Shown here: positions 1 through 8,623 of the stretch, piece by piece
Layout: the number at the start of each line of letters is the position of its first letter
Numbering within the stretch: the first letter of the stretch is position 1
Assembly: GCF_009709555.1 (NCBI RefSeq)
Contig: NZ_WJBG01000213.1
Span: forward strand, 62,001-126,000
DNA length: 64,000 nucleotides
Direction: 5' to 3'
Origin: Streptomyces blattellae
Lineage (GTDB): Bacteria > Actinomycetota > Actinomycetes > Streptomycetales > Streptomycetaceae
The notes under the pieces: generated by a model
What the model was told of the DNA's origin: nothing
Seen by the model: the letters and a program-made list of their open reading frames with translations, nothing else
Databases searched by the model: none
Made by a program: the position numbers and the translations under genes

Positions 1-1547
1 AGCCGGTCCATTCCCTCTTCCTTATTCAGGCTGAGTTCCTGCGCCATGGTCTGGATATCGCCCAGGTCCATTACCATTGCCCGGTCATTCTGATTTACGC
101 CTTTATCCCAAGCCCATACCTTTACCTCATACGTGCGGAGGAATTCCCTACGGTCTTCCTGGTCTTTGGCTTCCCAGACTTCCCCGTACTTCTTACCCGT
201 GGCTTTCAGTGTGGGGTTAGCCCTTTCCTCTTCCTGCTTAGCCAGGAGAGCGACCTTTGCGGAAAGTCCCTTGTGCATCCGCATGTACGACTCTTCCTGT
301 CCCTCTCCGTCGTACTCTCCAGCCATGTACTTAGCTTCGAGGTTTTCCAGGCGCGCCCTGGTCTCCTGGAGTTCCCTTGCCTGAGAGGGACCCTTACCGG
401 CTCGCTCGTACATGTCCCACGTACCTACGCTGTCACGTACAGCCTGGTCAACCCACGTGTCCAGGAGATCAGCACGGACGTAGAGACCCTGCGCGCACGC
501 TCCGCCCTTGAATTTGTTGGAGCAGCGGTAATACCTGTGTCCCGGAATTCGTTCTCCGTCTTTCCTGGTGTGCCCGGAATTCAGAAGAGAAGTAACCGGC
601 GCTCCGCAATTGCCACACCGAGCAATACCAGCAAGCAGGCTCTTAGCACCCGTACGACTTTCCGCCCCTACAGGCTTGGGAGCCGGTTTAATCCTGTCGA
701 CCAGGTCTGTCCATTCATCCATAGAAGCCAAAGGCTTTTCAGGAAGAATCACCGGCTCTCCCTGGTCATCCAGAACAGCCTCACCCTTATAGGCGTAGAT
801 ACCAGGAACCCAAGAGGAACGGATGAATTTATTGATGATGGTTGATTGCCACTGAGTTCCCTTGGTCTCCTCCCCCTTCAATTTCCTGAGGTGATCTCCC
901 CATGTGAGTACGCCCCGGCCGTTGAAGTCTCGGGCAATCCTGTGTGTGGACTGTCCCTCACGAACACGAGTAAAGATCTCTTCCACGTAGGGATAGAAGT
1001 CCTGGTCAATCTCCAGAACCTTCCTCCTGCCACCCTCTACGGCTTTGATGCGGTAGCCGGTAGGCGGAGCACCTGTGAGCCAGGAACGGTTCTCTAGGCG
1101 GCTCTGTACGCCGTTGAGGATGCGTGCCTGGATTGTGTCCCACTCAGCCTCAGCGAATACGGCTGTCATGCGAGCCATCATCTTGCCTTGGGGAGTCGAG
1201 AGGTCGAACCCCTCTTCAACACAGACGATGAACTTCCCGTTTTCCTGCGCCCACTCCAAGAGTTCGTTGAAGTGCATCGAGCGACGCGTAAGCCTGTCCA
1301 TCTTGGCCGCAATGATCACGTCGAACTCATCGGCTCGGGACGTGAGCCAGCGTCCTAGCTTGGGGCGCTTGAAGGGGCTCATCGAGCCTGAGACGTCCGT
1401 GTCCTCTGCCTCGCCCACCAGGACGCCGGACAGGTGCGGAGAGCTGACGTGGTGTCGGATCACGCCACGCTGCCACTCGATGGACGTCGAGCCGTCCGAG
1501 TCGGCAGACAGGCGGAGACAGGCGAGGTAGCGCAGACCAGGTGTCAT
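1..1547 (-). CDS. Large serine integrase (phage/ICE type), C-terminus beyond window
   Basis: Reading leftwards from an ATG at 1547, more than 510 codons stay open to the window edge, so the C-terminus is missing. The N-terminus (RYLACLRLSADSDG) carries the catalytic-serine block of serine recombinases. It is followed by a resolvase-type region (KMDRLTRRSMHFNELL) and a recombinase domain with motifs such as GAPPTGYR and SSWVPGIYAYKG. A four-cysteine zinc ribbon follows (CGNCGAP then YYRCSNKFKGGAC), then a coiled coil of alternating charged residues. That order is typical of large phage integrases that recombine attP and attB directionally. An in-frame TAG lies three codons upstream of the ATG and no good ribosome site is visible. 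GC content is clearly lower than in the neighbours, which fits recent acquisition. The chromosome junction should lie between this gene and 1757. Confidence 0.9.
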   Translation of the reverse strand, partial: MTPGLRYLACLRLSADSDGSTSIEWQRGVIRHHVSSPHLSGVLVGEAEDTDVSGSMSPFKRPKLGRWLTSRADEFDVIIAAKMDRLTRRSMHFNELLEWAQENGKFIVCVEEGFDLSTPQGKMMARMTAVFAEAEWDTIQARILNGVQSRLENRSWLTGAPPTGYRIKAVEGGRRKVLEIDQDFYPYVEEIFTRVREGQSTHRIARDFNGRGVLTWGDHLRKLKGEETKGTQWQSTIINKFIRSSWVPGIYAYKGEAVLDDQGEPVILPEKPLASMDEWTDLVDRIKPAPKPVGAESRTGAKSLLAGIARCGNCGAPVTSLLNSGHTRKDGERIPGHRYYRCSNKFKGGACAQGLYVRADLLDTWVDQAVRDSVGTWDMYERAGKGPSQARELQETRARLENLEAKYMAGEYDGEGQEESYMRMHKGLSAKVALLAKQEEERANPTLKATGKKYGEVWEAKDQEDRREFLRTYEVKVWAWDKGVNQNDRAMVMDLGDIQTMAQELSLNKEEGMDR

Positions 1548-1756
1548 GAGGGGAGGCTAGCGGAGTCTGTGTGCCTAGGTAACCGGCTTGGCCTTGCCGG
1601 TGGGCACGTCTGTCCTCGTCCTCGTACTCGTCGGAAAACTGCTTGATAGCACTGGGGCGGGTCGTCGGGACCCGCCGGTACCAAAGCTAATGCTCTTCGA
1701 CCCGGTGACAAGACGTCACCCGGTTGTTCCTTCGCGCAGGGAACTACCCTGGTCGG
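1548..1756. other. Candidate att region of the serine-integrase element
   Basis: This 209-bp gap lies between the 5' end of the integrase gene and the first chromosomal gene. In related elements attP lies directly next to int, so the attL or attR hybrid site is expected here. Two inverted repeats are visible: GGCGGGTC/GACCCGCC with a 5-nt loop (1656-1676) and GGTGAC/GTCACC with a 5-nt loop (1704-1720). The exact core cannot be identified without the other end of the element or an empty-site genome. Confidence 0.4.
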
Positions 1757-2005
1757 GTGCGTGACAAAACCCAAACGAATTCCGCCGCGCCCGGCGACCG
1801 ACTGATCCGCGCCGGAGCCGTCGTCTTCTTCGCCGGTGCCGTGGCCACACTCGTCACCGTGGCCCCGCTTCTCCTCGGTACGACGCCATTTCCGACGTAC
1901 ATGTTCGGATTGAGCATGCTCATGGGCGTCGGGTTCCTGGTGGCGGGGGCCGGCGTCTTCCAGTCGATCGCGGCCGGCCGCCGTCAGGCGCGCACCGGGC
2001 GGTAG
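1757..2005 (+). CDS. Small conserved integral membrane protein
   Basis: This encodes an 82-residue protein starting at GTG 1757. Two hydrophobic stretches are visible: AVVFFAGAVATLVTVAPLLL, and about residues 48-66 around MFGLSMLMGVGFLVAGAGV. A short basic tail ends in GRRQART. The layout suggests two membrane helices joined by a short PFPTY loop. No enzymatic motif is seen and I do not recognise a functional family. It is the first chromosomal gene beside the serine-integrase element, so the element may have inserted just in front of it and replaced part of its promoter. Its 3' end overlaps the convergent HAD gene by 22 bp. Confidence 0.65.
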   Translation: MRDKTQTNSAAPGDRLIRAGAVVFFAGAVATLVTVAPLLLGTTPFPTYMFGLSMLMGVGFLVAGAGVFQSIAAGRRQARTGR

Positions 2006-2634
2006 TCCGCGAGCCAGGCCGGGAAGTGGGTGAGGTCCGGCAGGACCACATCCGCACCGGCCGCCCGCAGCGCGTCGCCGTCGCACGGCCCGGTCGTGAC
2101 GCCGACGGACAGCGCTTCGGCGGTACGCGCCCCGCGCACATCGCCGATGTGGTCGCCGACGTACACCGCCGCACCGTGCTCGCGCAGCGCCTGGGCCTTC
2201 TGCTCGGCCCACAGGTCGCCGATCACCGCGTCCGCGTCGATGCCCAGATGCTCCAGATGCAGCTTGGCGTTGGGCTCGTACTTGGCGGTGACGACGATCG
2301 CCCGGCCGCCGGCCGCGCGCACGGCGGCTATCGCCTCACGGGCGCCGGGCAGGGCGGGCGTGGCGGCGATGGCGATCGTCGGGTACATCGAGCGGTACAG
2401 ATCGCCCATCTCCGCCACGTGCTCCGCCGGGAACCAGTTGATCAACTCCTCCGCGAGCGGCGGCCCGAGCCGGGTGACCACCAGATCGGCGTCGATGAAC
2501 GTGCCCGTCCGCTCGGCGAGCGCCGTGAAGCAGGCGTGGATGCCGGGCCGCGAGTCGATCAGCGTCATGTCGAGGTCGAAGCCGACGGTGGGGGAGGCGA
2601 GGGGAGGCAGGGCGGCAGAGGTCATATGGGCCAT
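1984..2634 (-). CDS. HAD-superfamily phosphatase (phosphoglycolate phosphatase-like)
   Basis: This encodes 216 residues. Motif I is GFDLDMTLID (nucleophile and acid/base Asp), followed by an alpha-helical cap region (residues about 30-110). Motif II is IVVTAKYEPN, and motif III/IV is YVGDHIGDVRGARTA with the Mg-binding aspartates. Length and order fit the Cof-less subclass I HAD hydrolases such as phosphoglycolate or beta-phosphoglucomutase-like phosphatases. The physiological substrate cannot be read from sequence. The first ATG (2634) gives MAHMTSA; a second ATG nine bases downstream is an equally plausible start. It is transcribed away from the next leftward gene in the opposite direction and overlaps the membrane gene tail to tail by 22 bp. 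Confidence 0.85.
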   Translation of the reverse strand: MAHMTSAALPPLASPTVGFDLDMTLIDSRPGIHACFTALAERTGTFIDADLVVTRLGPPLAEELINWFPAEHVAEMGDLYRSMYPTIAIAATPALPGAREAIAAVRAAGGRAIVVTAKYEPNAKLHLEHLGIDADAVIGDLWAEQKAQALREHGAAVYVGDHIGDVRGARTAEALSVGVTTGPCDGDALRAAGADVVLPDLTHFPAWLADYRPVRA

Positions 2635-2686
2635 TGTGCCCAGGCGGGAGGGCGATCAGGACGTCCGGCCCCCGAGATCGGGATAC

Positions 2687-3748
2687 CTACCGCTGCCGCT
2701 GGGAGCGCCACAGCAGGAAGAGCGCGGAGGCGAGGGCGGCGCCCCGGATGACCCACGGCCAGGTCTCGGCGGCGGCGGCGTTCACCTGCCCCTCGGCGAT
2801 GGGGTCGCCCCACCGCCCCTCGTTGCGTCCCCACAGCCAGACGAGCCCGGCGGCGATCGCCGCGCCCGGCAGCACCATGACCGCCCACTGCCGCTCCGTC
2901 GGCGTCAGCCGCCGGGAGGCGTAGGCGATGAGCCAGCCGAAGAGGAGCGCGATGAGGTTCCCCAGCAAGGCGCCGGCGACGAGGAGGGAGGCGCCGAGCA
3001 GGAGAAGGGGGTTGCTCCAGCTTCCGGGGCGGGGAAGGCGGAGACGGCGGCGGCGCGCGGACGTGCTCTTCTCGGCCTTCTTCGCGATGTTCACGGCGGC
3101 GGGCTCGTCCCGGACGGCCTCCTTCGCCGCCTTATCGGCCTTATTGGTCTTATCGGCCTTCTCCGCTTTCTCCGACTTCTCGGCCTTGTCGGCCTTCTCG
3201 GTTTCCTTCGGCGGCGGAGGCTTCAGCAGCTCCGGGATCTCCACTCCGCCGACGAACCCCGGCACCTCGTCCCCGCCCCCGAACGGACTGCTGTCCACGC
3301 GCCACCAGTCGGGCTGCATCGCACTGGTCCCGAGTTCGTCGGGACCGGCGAGGTGGGGCGGAGTCGGCGCGTCGGAGGGCCTGTCGTCCTCGACGGGGTC
3401 GGCGGGTTCGGCGGGCCGAGGCCGGGGCACCACGCGCCGCAACCCCTTGGACCTGGGCCGCTGCTCCGCCCGGTCCGGCTGTACGGGTACGGAGGCGTCC
3501 GGCGTCTGCGGGGCACCGCCGCCGGCACCGGCCGCCGCCACGATCTCGTCGGGGCTGCCCAGCCGGGCGAGGATGCGGCGCACGGCGGCGGGACTGTCCA
3601 CCGGCGCCTTCGACCGGCGCCGCTCGATCTCGTTCCGCAACTCCGAGACCAGCCGCATCCGGTCGGACGACGGCAGCTGACGCTGCTGCGCCACATCACC
3701 GACGCGGCTCAGATACTCGTAGACGACCTGGTCGCTCTCGATCCCCAC
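2687..3748 (-). CDS. HAAS-like N-terminal domain protein with charged repeat linker and four membrane helices
   Basis: This encodes 353 residues. The N-terminus (to about residue 72; LVSELRNEIERRRSK, then LGSPDEIVAAA) resembles the HAAS/DUF1700 small signalling domain that often sits next to sigma or padR regulators. A long Pro/Arg/Asp-rich linker follows. It contains a low-complexity run of Lys-Ala-Asp/Glu units (KADKAEKSEKAEKADK) at roughly residues 185-225. The C-terminal 110 residues hold about four hydrophobic helices (for example PLLLLGASLLVAGALLG and VMVLPGAAIAAGLVWLWG). This suggests a cytosolic sensor or scaffold tethered to the membrane by its C-terminus. No catalytic motif is seen, and the function is unknown. 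Confidence 0.7.
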   Translation of the reverse strand: MGIESDQVVYEYLSRVGDVAQQRQLPSSDRMRLVSELRNEIERRRSKAPVDSPAAVRRILARLGSPDEIVAAAGAGGGAPQTPDASVPVQPDRAEQRPRSKGLRRVVPRPRPAEPADPVEDDRPSDAPTPPHLAGPDELGTSAMQPDWWRVDSSPFGGGDEVPGFVGGVEIPELLKPPPPKETEKADKAEKSEKAEKADKTNKADKAAKEAVRDEPAAVNIAKKAEKSTSARRRRLRLPRPGSWSNPLLLLGASLLVAGALLGNLIALLFGWLIAYASRRLTPTERQWAVMVLPGAAIAAGLVWLWGRNEGRWGDPIAEGQVNAAAAETWPWVIRGAALASALFLLWRSQRQR

Positions 3749-3933
3749 GAAGTCCCCTCCGGGGCGGGTGTGTTGGATACCCCGTGATGACAGACGTTAC
3801 CGCCAAGCTGCGGCCATGCGTGCCTCCCCCAGTGCCTTAAAGGCCTGGGCGGACCCCCAGGGCGGCATCAGCGCCGGGCGCCCGCACAGCAGGGGCAACG
3901 AAACCGACGTACTCACCCGGTACCGTGATTCGG

Positions 3934-6480
3934 ATGAGCACCGAGGACAAGCCGGCCGCCCCGCGTTCCCTCGCGGAGGCGCTGCGTGGGCGGGACGACG
4001 CCGCCCTGGCCGCGCTGCTGCGCAGCCGCCCCGACCTCATCACGCCCGTCCCGACCGACCTCACCCAGCTCGCGACCCGGGCCGGCACCCGCGCGTCCGT
4101 CGTCCGTGCCCTGGAGCGGCTGGACCGTTTCGCCCTGCAGACGGCTGAGGCGCTCGCCGTCGCCGCGGACCCGGCGCCGTACGAAGAACTCCTCGGCCTC
4201 ATGACCGGTGACAAGGGGGACGCGACCGTCGCCGCGGCGCTGCCGCACGCCCTCGCCACCCTGCGCGAGCAGGCCCTCGTCTGGGGCCCCGACGACCGCC
4301 TCCGTCTCGTCCGCACCGCCCGCGAACTGCTGTCCCCGTCGCCTCAGCACCCGTCCCCGACCGGCCTGGGCCCGACGGTGCAGGAGGCGACGGCGGGCAT
4401 GTCGCCGGGGCGTATCCAGGAGATCGTCACGGCGGCCGGGCTGGCGTCCACGCACGACGCGGTCTCGGCGGTGGCCGCGCTGACCGCCCTGTTCAAGGAC
4501 CGCGAGCGGATGGCGGCCCTGCTGGCCGACGCCCCGGAGGAGTCCCTGGAGGTGCTGCGCCGCCTGGTCTGGGGGCCGCCGTACGGGCAGGTCACCGCCG
4601 ACCCGGCGCCCCGGCTGCGCCGGCTCCTCGACCGCGGGCTGCTGCTGCCGACGGCGCCCGGGACCGTCGTACTGCCCCGTGAGGTGGCCCTTCATCTGCG
4701 CGAGGGCCACGCCCACCGAGCCACCGAGCCGCTGCCGCCTCCCGTCGAGCCCGTCGGCTCCCACCGTCCACAGGTTGTGGACGCGACGGCCGCCGGGCAG
4801 GCGTACACGGCACTGGCGACCGTCGAGGAGCTGCTGAAGGACTGGGACGAAGGTGGCCCCGCGGTGCTGCGGGCGGGGGGCTTGAGCGTCCGGGACCTGA
4901 AGCGGACGGCCGTCGCCCTGGACGTACCGGAGCCGATCGCGGCGTTCTGGGTGGAACTGGCGTACGCGGCGGGCCTCATCGCGTCGGACGGCGAGGCCGA
5001 CGAGCGGTACGCGGCGACCCCGGCGTACGACGAGTGGCTGGAGCAGCCCGCCGACCGGCGCTGGGTGCGGCTCGCCGAGGCCTGGCTGGCGGCGACCCGC
5101 ACGGCGGGACTGGTCGGCGGGCGGGACGCCAAGGACCGCAGTCTGTCGGCCCTCGGCCCGGGCCTGGACCGCTCCGCCGCGCCGGAGGTACGGCACCGGG
5201 TGCTGGCCCTGCTCGCCGAACTGCCGGAGGGCGCCGCGCCGTCCGCCGAGTCGGTGCTGGCCCGGCTGCGCTGGGAGCGCCCGCTGCGGGGGCCGCAAAA
5301 GGACGACGACCTGCGCACCCGGCTCGCCCGGTGGACGCTCTCGGAGGCGGAACTGCTCGGCGTCACCGGCCGCGGCGCGCTGTCCGCGCACGGGCGGGCG
5401 CTGATCGGGGCGCCCGCCGCGAAGCCCGCCGACGACACGCCCTCAGGCCCCGGCGACAAGCTGCCCGTCCATCACAGGCACCACAAGAACCACAAGCACC
5501 ACGAGGCAGCCGCTGTTCGCGAGCCCCTCACCCCCGCCGAACAGGCCGTCGCCTCGGCGACCGCCGCCCGGCTCCTCGCCCCGCTCCTGCCCGAGCCGCT
5601 GGACCACGTCCTCCTCCAGGCCGACCTGACAGCCGTCGCCCCCGGCCCGCTGCAGCGCCCGCTCGCCGACATGCTCGACGTCCTCGCGGACGTGGAGTCC
5701 AAGGGCGGGGCGACGGTGTACCGGTTCACCCCCGGCTCCGTACGCCGTGCGCTGGACGTCGGCCGCACCGCCTCCGACCTGCACGCCTTCCTCGCCGCGC
5801 ACTCGCGTACGCCGATTCCGCAGCCGCTGGCGTATCTGATCGACGACGTGGCCAGGAAACACGGGCAGCTGCGGATCGGCGCGGCGTCGGCGTACGTCCG
5901 CTGCGACGACGACGCCCTGCTGAACGAGATCCTCGCCGACAAACGCGCCGCCGCGCTGCACCTGCGACGCCTCGCCCCGACCGTGCTGGCCGCCCAGGCC
6001 GGCCCGGCGGCCCTGCTGGAAGGCCTGCGCGCGATGGGATTCGCGCCGGCCGCCGAATCCGCCGAGGGCGACGTCCTGATCACCCGCGCCCACGCCCACC
6101 GCACCCCGCCCCGCACGGCCCCGGAGCCGGTCCCGGACGGCCCCCCGGCACCCGACGCGACCCTCCTGTCGGCCGCGATCCGCGCGATCCGGGCGGGCGA
6201 CCTCGCCTCCACGACCCCGCGCAGGCACACCCCCGTGGCGAACGGCGAACTCCCCCGCACCGGCGCCGCCGAGACCCTCGCCACCATGCAGGCCGCCGTC
6301 CTCACCGGCGAGGCCCTCTGGATCGGCTACGTGAACGCCGACGGCGCCGCCAGCCAGCGCGTCATCGCCCCGATCCGCGTCGAGGGCGGCTTCGTGACCG
6401 CGTACGACCACACCGCGGACGAGGTCCGCACCTACCCCCTCCACCGGATCACCGGCGCCGCGGAACTGGCCGACGACTGA
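3934..6480 (+). CDS. Helicase-associated (XPB/Ssl2-like C-terminal) protein with WYL-like tail
   Basis: This encodes 848 residues from ATG 3934 (a GTG three codons upstream is possible). It belongs to the actinobacterial family annotated as helicase C-terminal-domain or XPB/Ssl2-like proteins that normally lie near the XPB gene. It has winged-helix-like repeats and no Walker A. The last 60 residues (LWIGYVNADG, QRVIAPIRVEGGFVTAYDH, RTYPLHRITGA) look like a WYL-type ligand or nucleic-acid sensing fold. A His/Lys-rich spacer (HHRHHKNHKHHE) at about residue 515 separates the two halves. The XPB partner begins 2.1 kb downstream, and three genes have come between the two. The role is inferred to be DNA repair or nucleic-acid sensing together with XPB. 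Confidence 0.8.
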   Translation: MSTEDKPAAPRSLAEALRGRDDAALAALLRSRPDLITPVPTDLTQLATRAGTRASVVRALERLDRFALQTAEALAVAADPAPYEELLGLMTGDKGDATVAAALPHALATLREQALVWGPDDRLRLVRTARELLSPSPQHPSPTGLGPTVQEATAGMSPGRIQEIVTAAGLASTHDAVSAVAALTALFKDRERMAALLADAPEESLEVLRRLVWGPPYGQVTADPAPRLRRLLDRGLLLPTAPGTVVLPREVALHLREGHAHRATEPLPPPVEPVGSHRPQVVDATAAGQAYTALATVEELLKDWDEGGPAVLRAGGLSVRDLKRTAVALDVPEPIAAFWVELAYAAGLIASDGEADERYAATPAYDEWLEQPADRRWVRLAEAWLAATRTAGLVGGRDAKDRSLSALGPGLDRSAAPEVRHRVLALLAELPEGAAPSAESVLARLRWERPLRGPQKDDDLRTRLARWTLSEAELLGVTGRGALSAHGRALIGAPAAKPADDTPSGPGDKLPVHHRHHKNHKHHEAAAVREPLTPAEQAVASATAARLLAPLLPEPLDHVLLQADLTAVAPGPLQRPLADMLDVLADVESKGGATVYRFTPGSVRRALDVGRTASDLHAFLAAHSRTPIPQPLAYLIDDVARKHGQLRIGAASAYVRCDDDALLNEILADKRAAALHLRRLAPTVLAAQAGPAALLEGLRAMGFAPAAESAEGDVLITRAHAHRTPPRTAPEPVPDGPPAPDATLLSAAIRAIRAGDLASTTPRRHTPVANGELPRTGAAETLATMQAAVLTGEALWIGYVNADGAASQRVIAPIRVEGGFVTAYDHTADEVRTYPLHRITGAAELADD

Positions 6481-6782
6481 GCGCTCCGCCGGCTGTGCCG
6501 ATATGCGGCTGTGCCGATATGCGGCTGAGCCGCGGGGGCAGTTCACTGCAGTCGGCCTGATCCGCCGGTCAGGCCCCGGACGTGGCCGCCGCTTCGCTCG
6601 TACGGGTGTACGCCCGCGTTCATGCGCGCCACGCCGGACACTTCCCACCGATGAGGGAACGCGCAGGTCATCCGGCATTCCGGGGCGGGGCGGCGGGCAG
6701 CCAACGGGTGTCCTGATCAAGTCCGAGCCGCCGGCAACGGGTTCGGGCGAAAGTGCAGTGAAATGAAAGGAAGTCCTCGCCC
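6481..6782. other. Intergenic region with repeat-family remnant
   Basis: No convincing gene is seen in this 302-bp gap. The first 60 bp contain the motif CCGATATGCGGCTG twice (from about 6497), ending in GAGCCGCGGGGGCAG. This resembles the middle part of the interspersed repeat found at 19749 and 27463. The right end (6767-6775, AAAGGAAG) is the ribosome site of the small secreted peptide gene that follows. Confidence 0.5.
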
Positions 6783-6911
6783 ATGCGTGCAGCCCGTCGA
6801 GTCGCCGCTGTCCTGACCGCCACCGCCATGATGATCGGCGCCTTCGCCACCCAGGCCGCGGCCATCGGCATCGATGTCGCCGGCCTGGTCCTCGAAACAC
6901 CGGCCATCTGA
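6783..6911 (+). CDS. Very small secreted peptide precursor (42 aa)
   Basis: ATG 6783 is preceded at a good distance by AAAGGAAG. The 42-residue product begins MRAARRVAAVLTATAMMIG and has a basic start, a hydrophobic core and an ATQAAA cleavage-like site. That leaves a mature peptide of only about 15 residues with the sequence IGIDVAGLVLETPAI. Codon use is strongly GC3-biased like the real genes around it. It sits 110 bp before a second small secreted protein, and each gene has its own ribosome site. I do not recognise a family. A signalling peptide or a surface-active peptide is conceivable. Confidence 0.6.
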   Translation: MRAARRVAAVLTATAMMIGAFATQAAAIGIDVAGLVLETPAI

Positions 6912-7021
6912 CCCGCCCCGCGCCCCTCTCGGGCCGGTCCCGGCAGGTCCGGGCCCGGCCCTCCCCGATCGGCCCACGCTCGCCCCCTCGACCCACCTCC
7001 GCGAAAGGCCCCTGACTCCCC

Positions 7022-7252
7022 ATGCGTGACAAGCTCAACCACCGCACCCGTGCCGCCGTCGCCGTGTCCGCCACCGCACTGGTCTCCGCGGCCGCGCTCC
7101 TCGCCGCGCTGGCGCCGGAGGCCTCGGCGGCCCCCGCGCTGCCGCTGCCGCTCCCGGCCGCCGGGGCAGGCGGCGAGCCGCTTCTCAACGTCGACGGACA
7201 CGTCTTCGCCCAACCACTGGTCAACAACCTCGGCCTGCCCACTCTGAAGTAG
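7022..7252 (+). CDS. Small secreted protein (76 aa)
   Basis: ATG 7022 follows CGAAAGG. The 76-residue product has a clear Sec signal: MRDKLNHRTR, then AAVAVSATALVSAAALLAAL, with cleavage likely after ASA near residue 36. The mature part is about 40 residues, starting with a Pro/Leu run (PALPLPLPAAG) and ending in LLNVDGHVFAQPLVNNLGLP. It contains no cysteines. It pairs with the 42-residue secreted peptide just upstream. Its last 32 bp overlap the convergent UPF0114-IstB gene. The function is unknown. Confidence 0.65.
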   Translation: MRDKLNHRTRAAVAVSATALVSAAALLAALAPEASAAPALPLPLPAAGAGGEPLLNVDGHVFAQPLVNNLGLPTLK

Positions 7253-8450
7253 CCCGGCGCATGCGGTAGCTGTCCCCTTCGAGCCGCACGATCTCGGCGT
7301 GGTGGGCCAGCCGGTCCACCATCGCCGGGGCGGCCGGGCCGCCGAACACCTCGTCCCACCGCTCAAGCGGGCGGTCGCCGGTCACGATCAGCGACCCCCG
7401 CTCGTAGCGGTGCGCCACCAGCTGGAAGAAGAGCCGGGACGTGTCCGCGTCGAACGGCACGTACCCGATCTCGTCGACGATCAGCACCGGGCAGCCATCC
7501 AGCTCGGCCAGCTCCTCCGCGAGCCGGCCCGCGGCCTGCGCCCCGGCCAGCCGTGCGGCCCATCCGGCGGCCGTGTCGAACAGCACCCGGTACCCGGCCT
7601 CACAGGCCCGCACCCCGAGCCCGACGGCCAGATGCGTCTTGCCGGTGCCGGGCGGCCCGACGAGCACCACGTTGCCGCGGGCCCCGACGAAGTCCAGCTT
7701 GCCGAGCCGCGCCACGGCCTCCCGGTCGAAGACCCGGGGATGCTCGGCGTCGTACTCCTCCAGCAGTTTCCGCGCCGGGAACCCTGCCGCCCGGATCCGC
7801 TCCTCGGCCCCCGTCTCGACGGCGGGTGCCCGCGCCTGGCTCGGAATCGGAACGGCGGGCCGTGCGGGCGCGGGCGGCTCGACCCTGTGCCCGTGTTGCT
7901 CCCGGCGCTGTACGGACCGCTCGGCATGCGCGGCCATCGGCCCCGACATATACGCCAGGATCGCCGCCGAGACGATGAACGCCATATGGATCACCGTCCC
8001 CCACATCAGCGAGTGCCGCGAGGTGTGGTGCACATCCACGAACATCTGCAGCAGATGGACGGAGGAGATGCCCACGATGGCGGTGGCCAGCTTGACCTTC
8101 AGCACGTTGGAGTTGACGTGCGAGAGCCATTCCGGCTGGTCGCGGTGGCCCTGGAGACCGATCCGCGAGACGAAGGTCTCGTAGCCGCCGACGATCACCA
8201 TGATCAGCAGGTTGGCGATCATGACGACGTCGACCAGCTTGAGCACGGCGAGCATGACGTACGTCTCGTTCGCCTGCCCGGTGACGCACCGGAGGATTAA
8301 GGTCCACAACTCGTTGAAGAACTTGTAGACATAGACGCCCTGAGCGGCCACGAGGCCGAAGTAGAGCGGCGCCTGAAGCCAGCGAGTGGCGAACAGGGCA
8401 TAGCCCAGGGTCGTGGGCGGCGTGGACGGATCACGAGTGAGGGAGTGCAC
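7221..8450 (-). CDS. Fusion of UPF0114 (YqhA-type) membrane protein with IstB/DnaC-like AAA ATPase
   Basis: This encodes 409 residues from GTG 8450; an upstream in-frame GTG at 8498 would add 16 residues. Residues about 10-175 match UPF0114/TIGR00645 membrane proteins (ATRWLQAPLYFGLV, NLLIMVIVGGYETFVSRIGL, SSVHLLQMFVDVHH). After a Pro/Ala linker, residues about 215-400 match the IS21 helper ATPase IstB. Walker A is VLVGPPGTGKTHLAVGLG, Walker B is PVLIVDEIGYVPFD, and SLIVTGDRPLERW is the conserved motif that follows. The IstB N-terminal DNA-binding part is missing and no IstA transposase is nearby. This looks like an IS21 helper module captured in frame behind a membrane protein. The combined function is unknown. 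It lies between the two helicase-family genes and points the opposite way. Confidence 0.8.
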   Translation of the reverse strand: MHSLTRDPSTPPTTLGYALFATRWLQAPLYFGLVAAQGVYVYKFFNELWTLILRCVTGQANETYVMLAVLKLVDVVMIANLLIMVIVGGYETFVSRIGLQGHRDQPEWLSHVNSNVLKVKLATAIVGISSVHLLQMFVDVHHTSRHSLMWGTVIHMAFIVSAAILAYMSGPMAAHAERSVQRREQHGHRVEPPAPARPAVPIPSQARAPAVETGAEERIRAAGFPARKLLEEYDAEHPRVFDREAVARLGKLDFVGARGNVVLVGPPGTGKTHLAVGLGVRACEAGYRVLFDTAAGWAARLAGAQAAGRLAEELAELDGCPVLIVDEIGYVPFDADTSRLFFQLVAHRYERGSLIVTGDRPLERWDEVFGGPAAPAMVDRLAHHAEIVRLEGDSYRMRRATSEWAGRGC

Positions 8451-8623
8451 GGTCGGCCATTCTTCGCATCCGCCGCCGTACAGGTGAAACCACACCACTC
8501 ACAGGAATGAATAGACATCCAGTACGACGTGACACCCGCCCCGGCCCCGACCGGGGAACGATCAGGCACACTGGATGTTTGGCCGTGACGTCTGGCCTCA
8601 GGGAACCGGAGAGGGTGCCGCGC

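Noticed and set aside
3913..7359. Long minus-strand frames opposite the helicase-associated gene and the small secreted genes
   Set aside because: They are Arg/Gly/Pro-rich, have no domains, and are explained by codon bias of the plus-strand genes.
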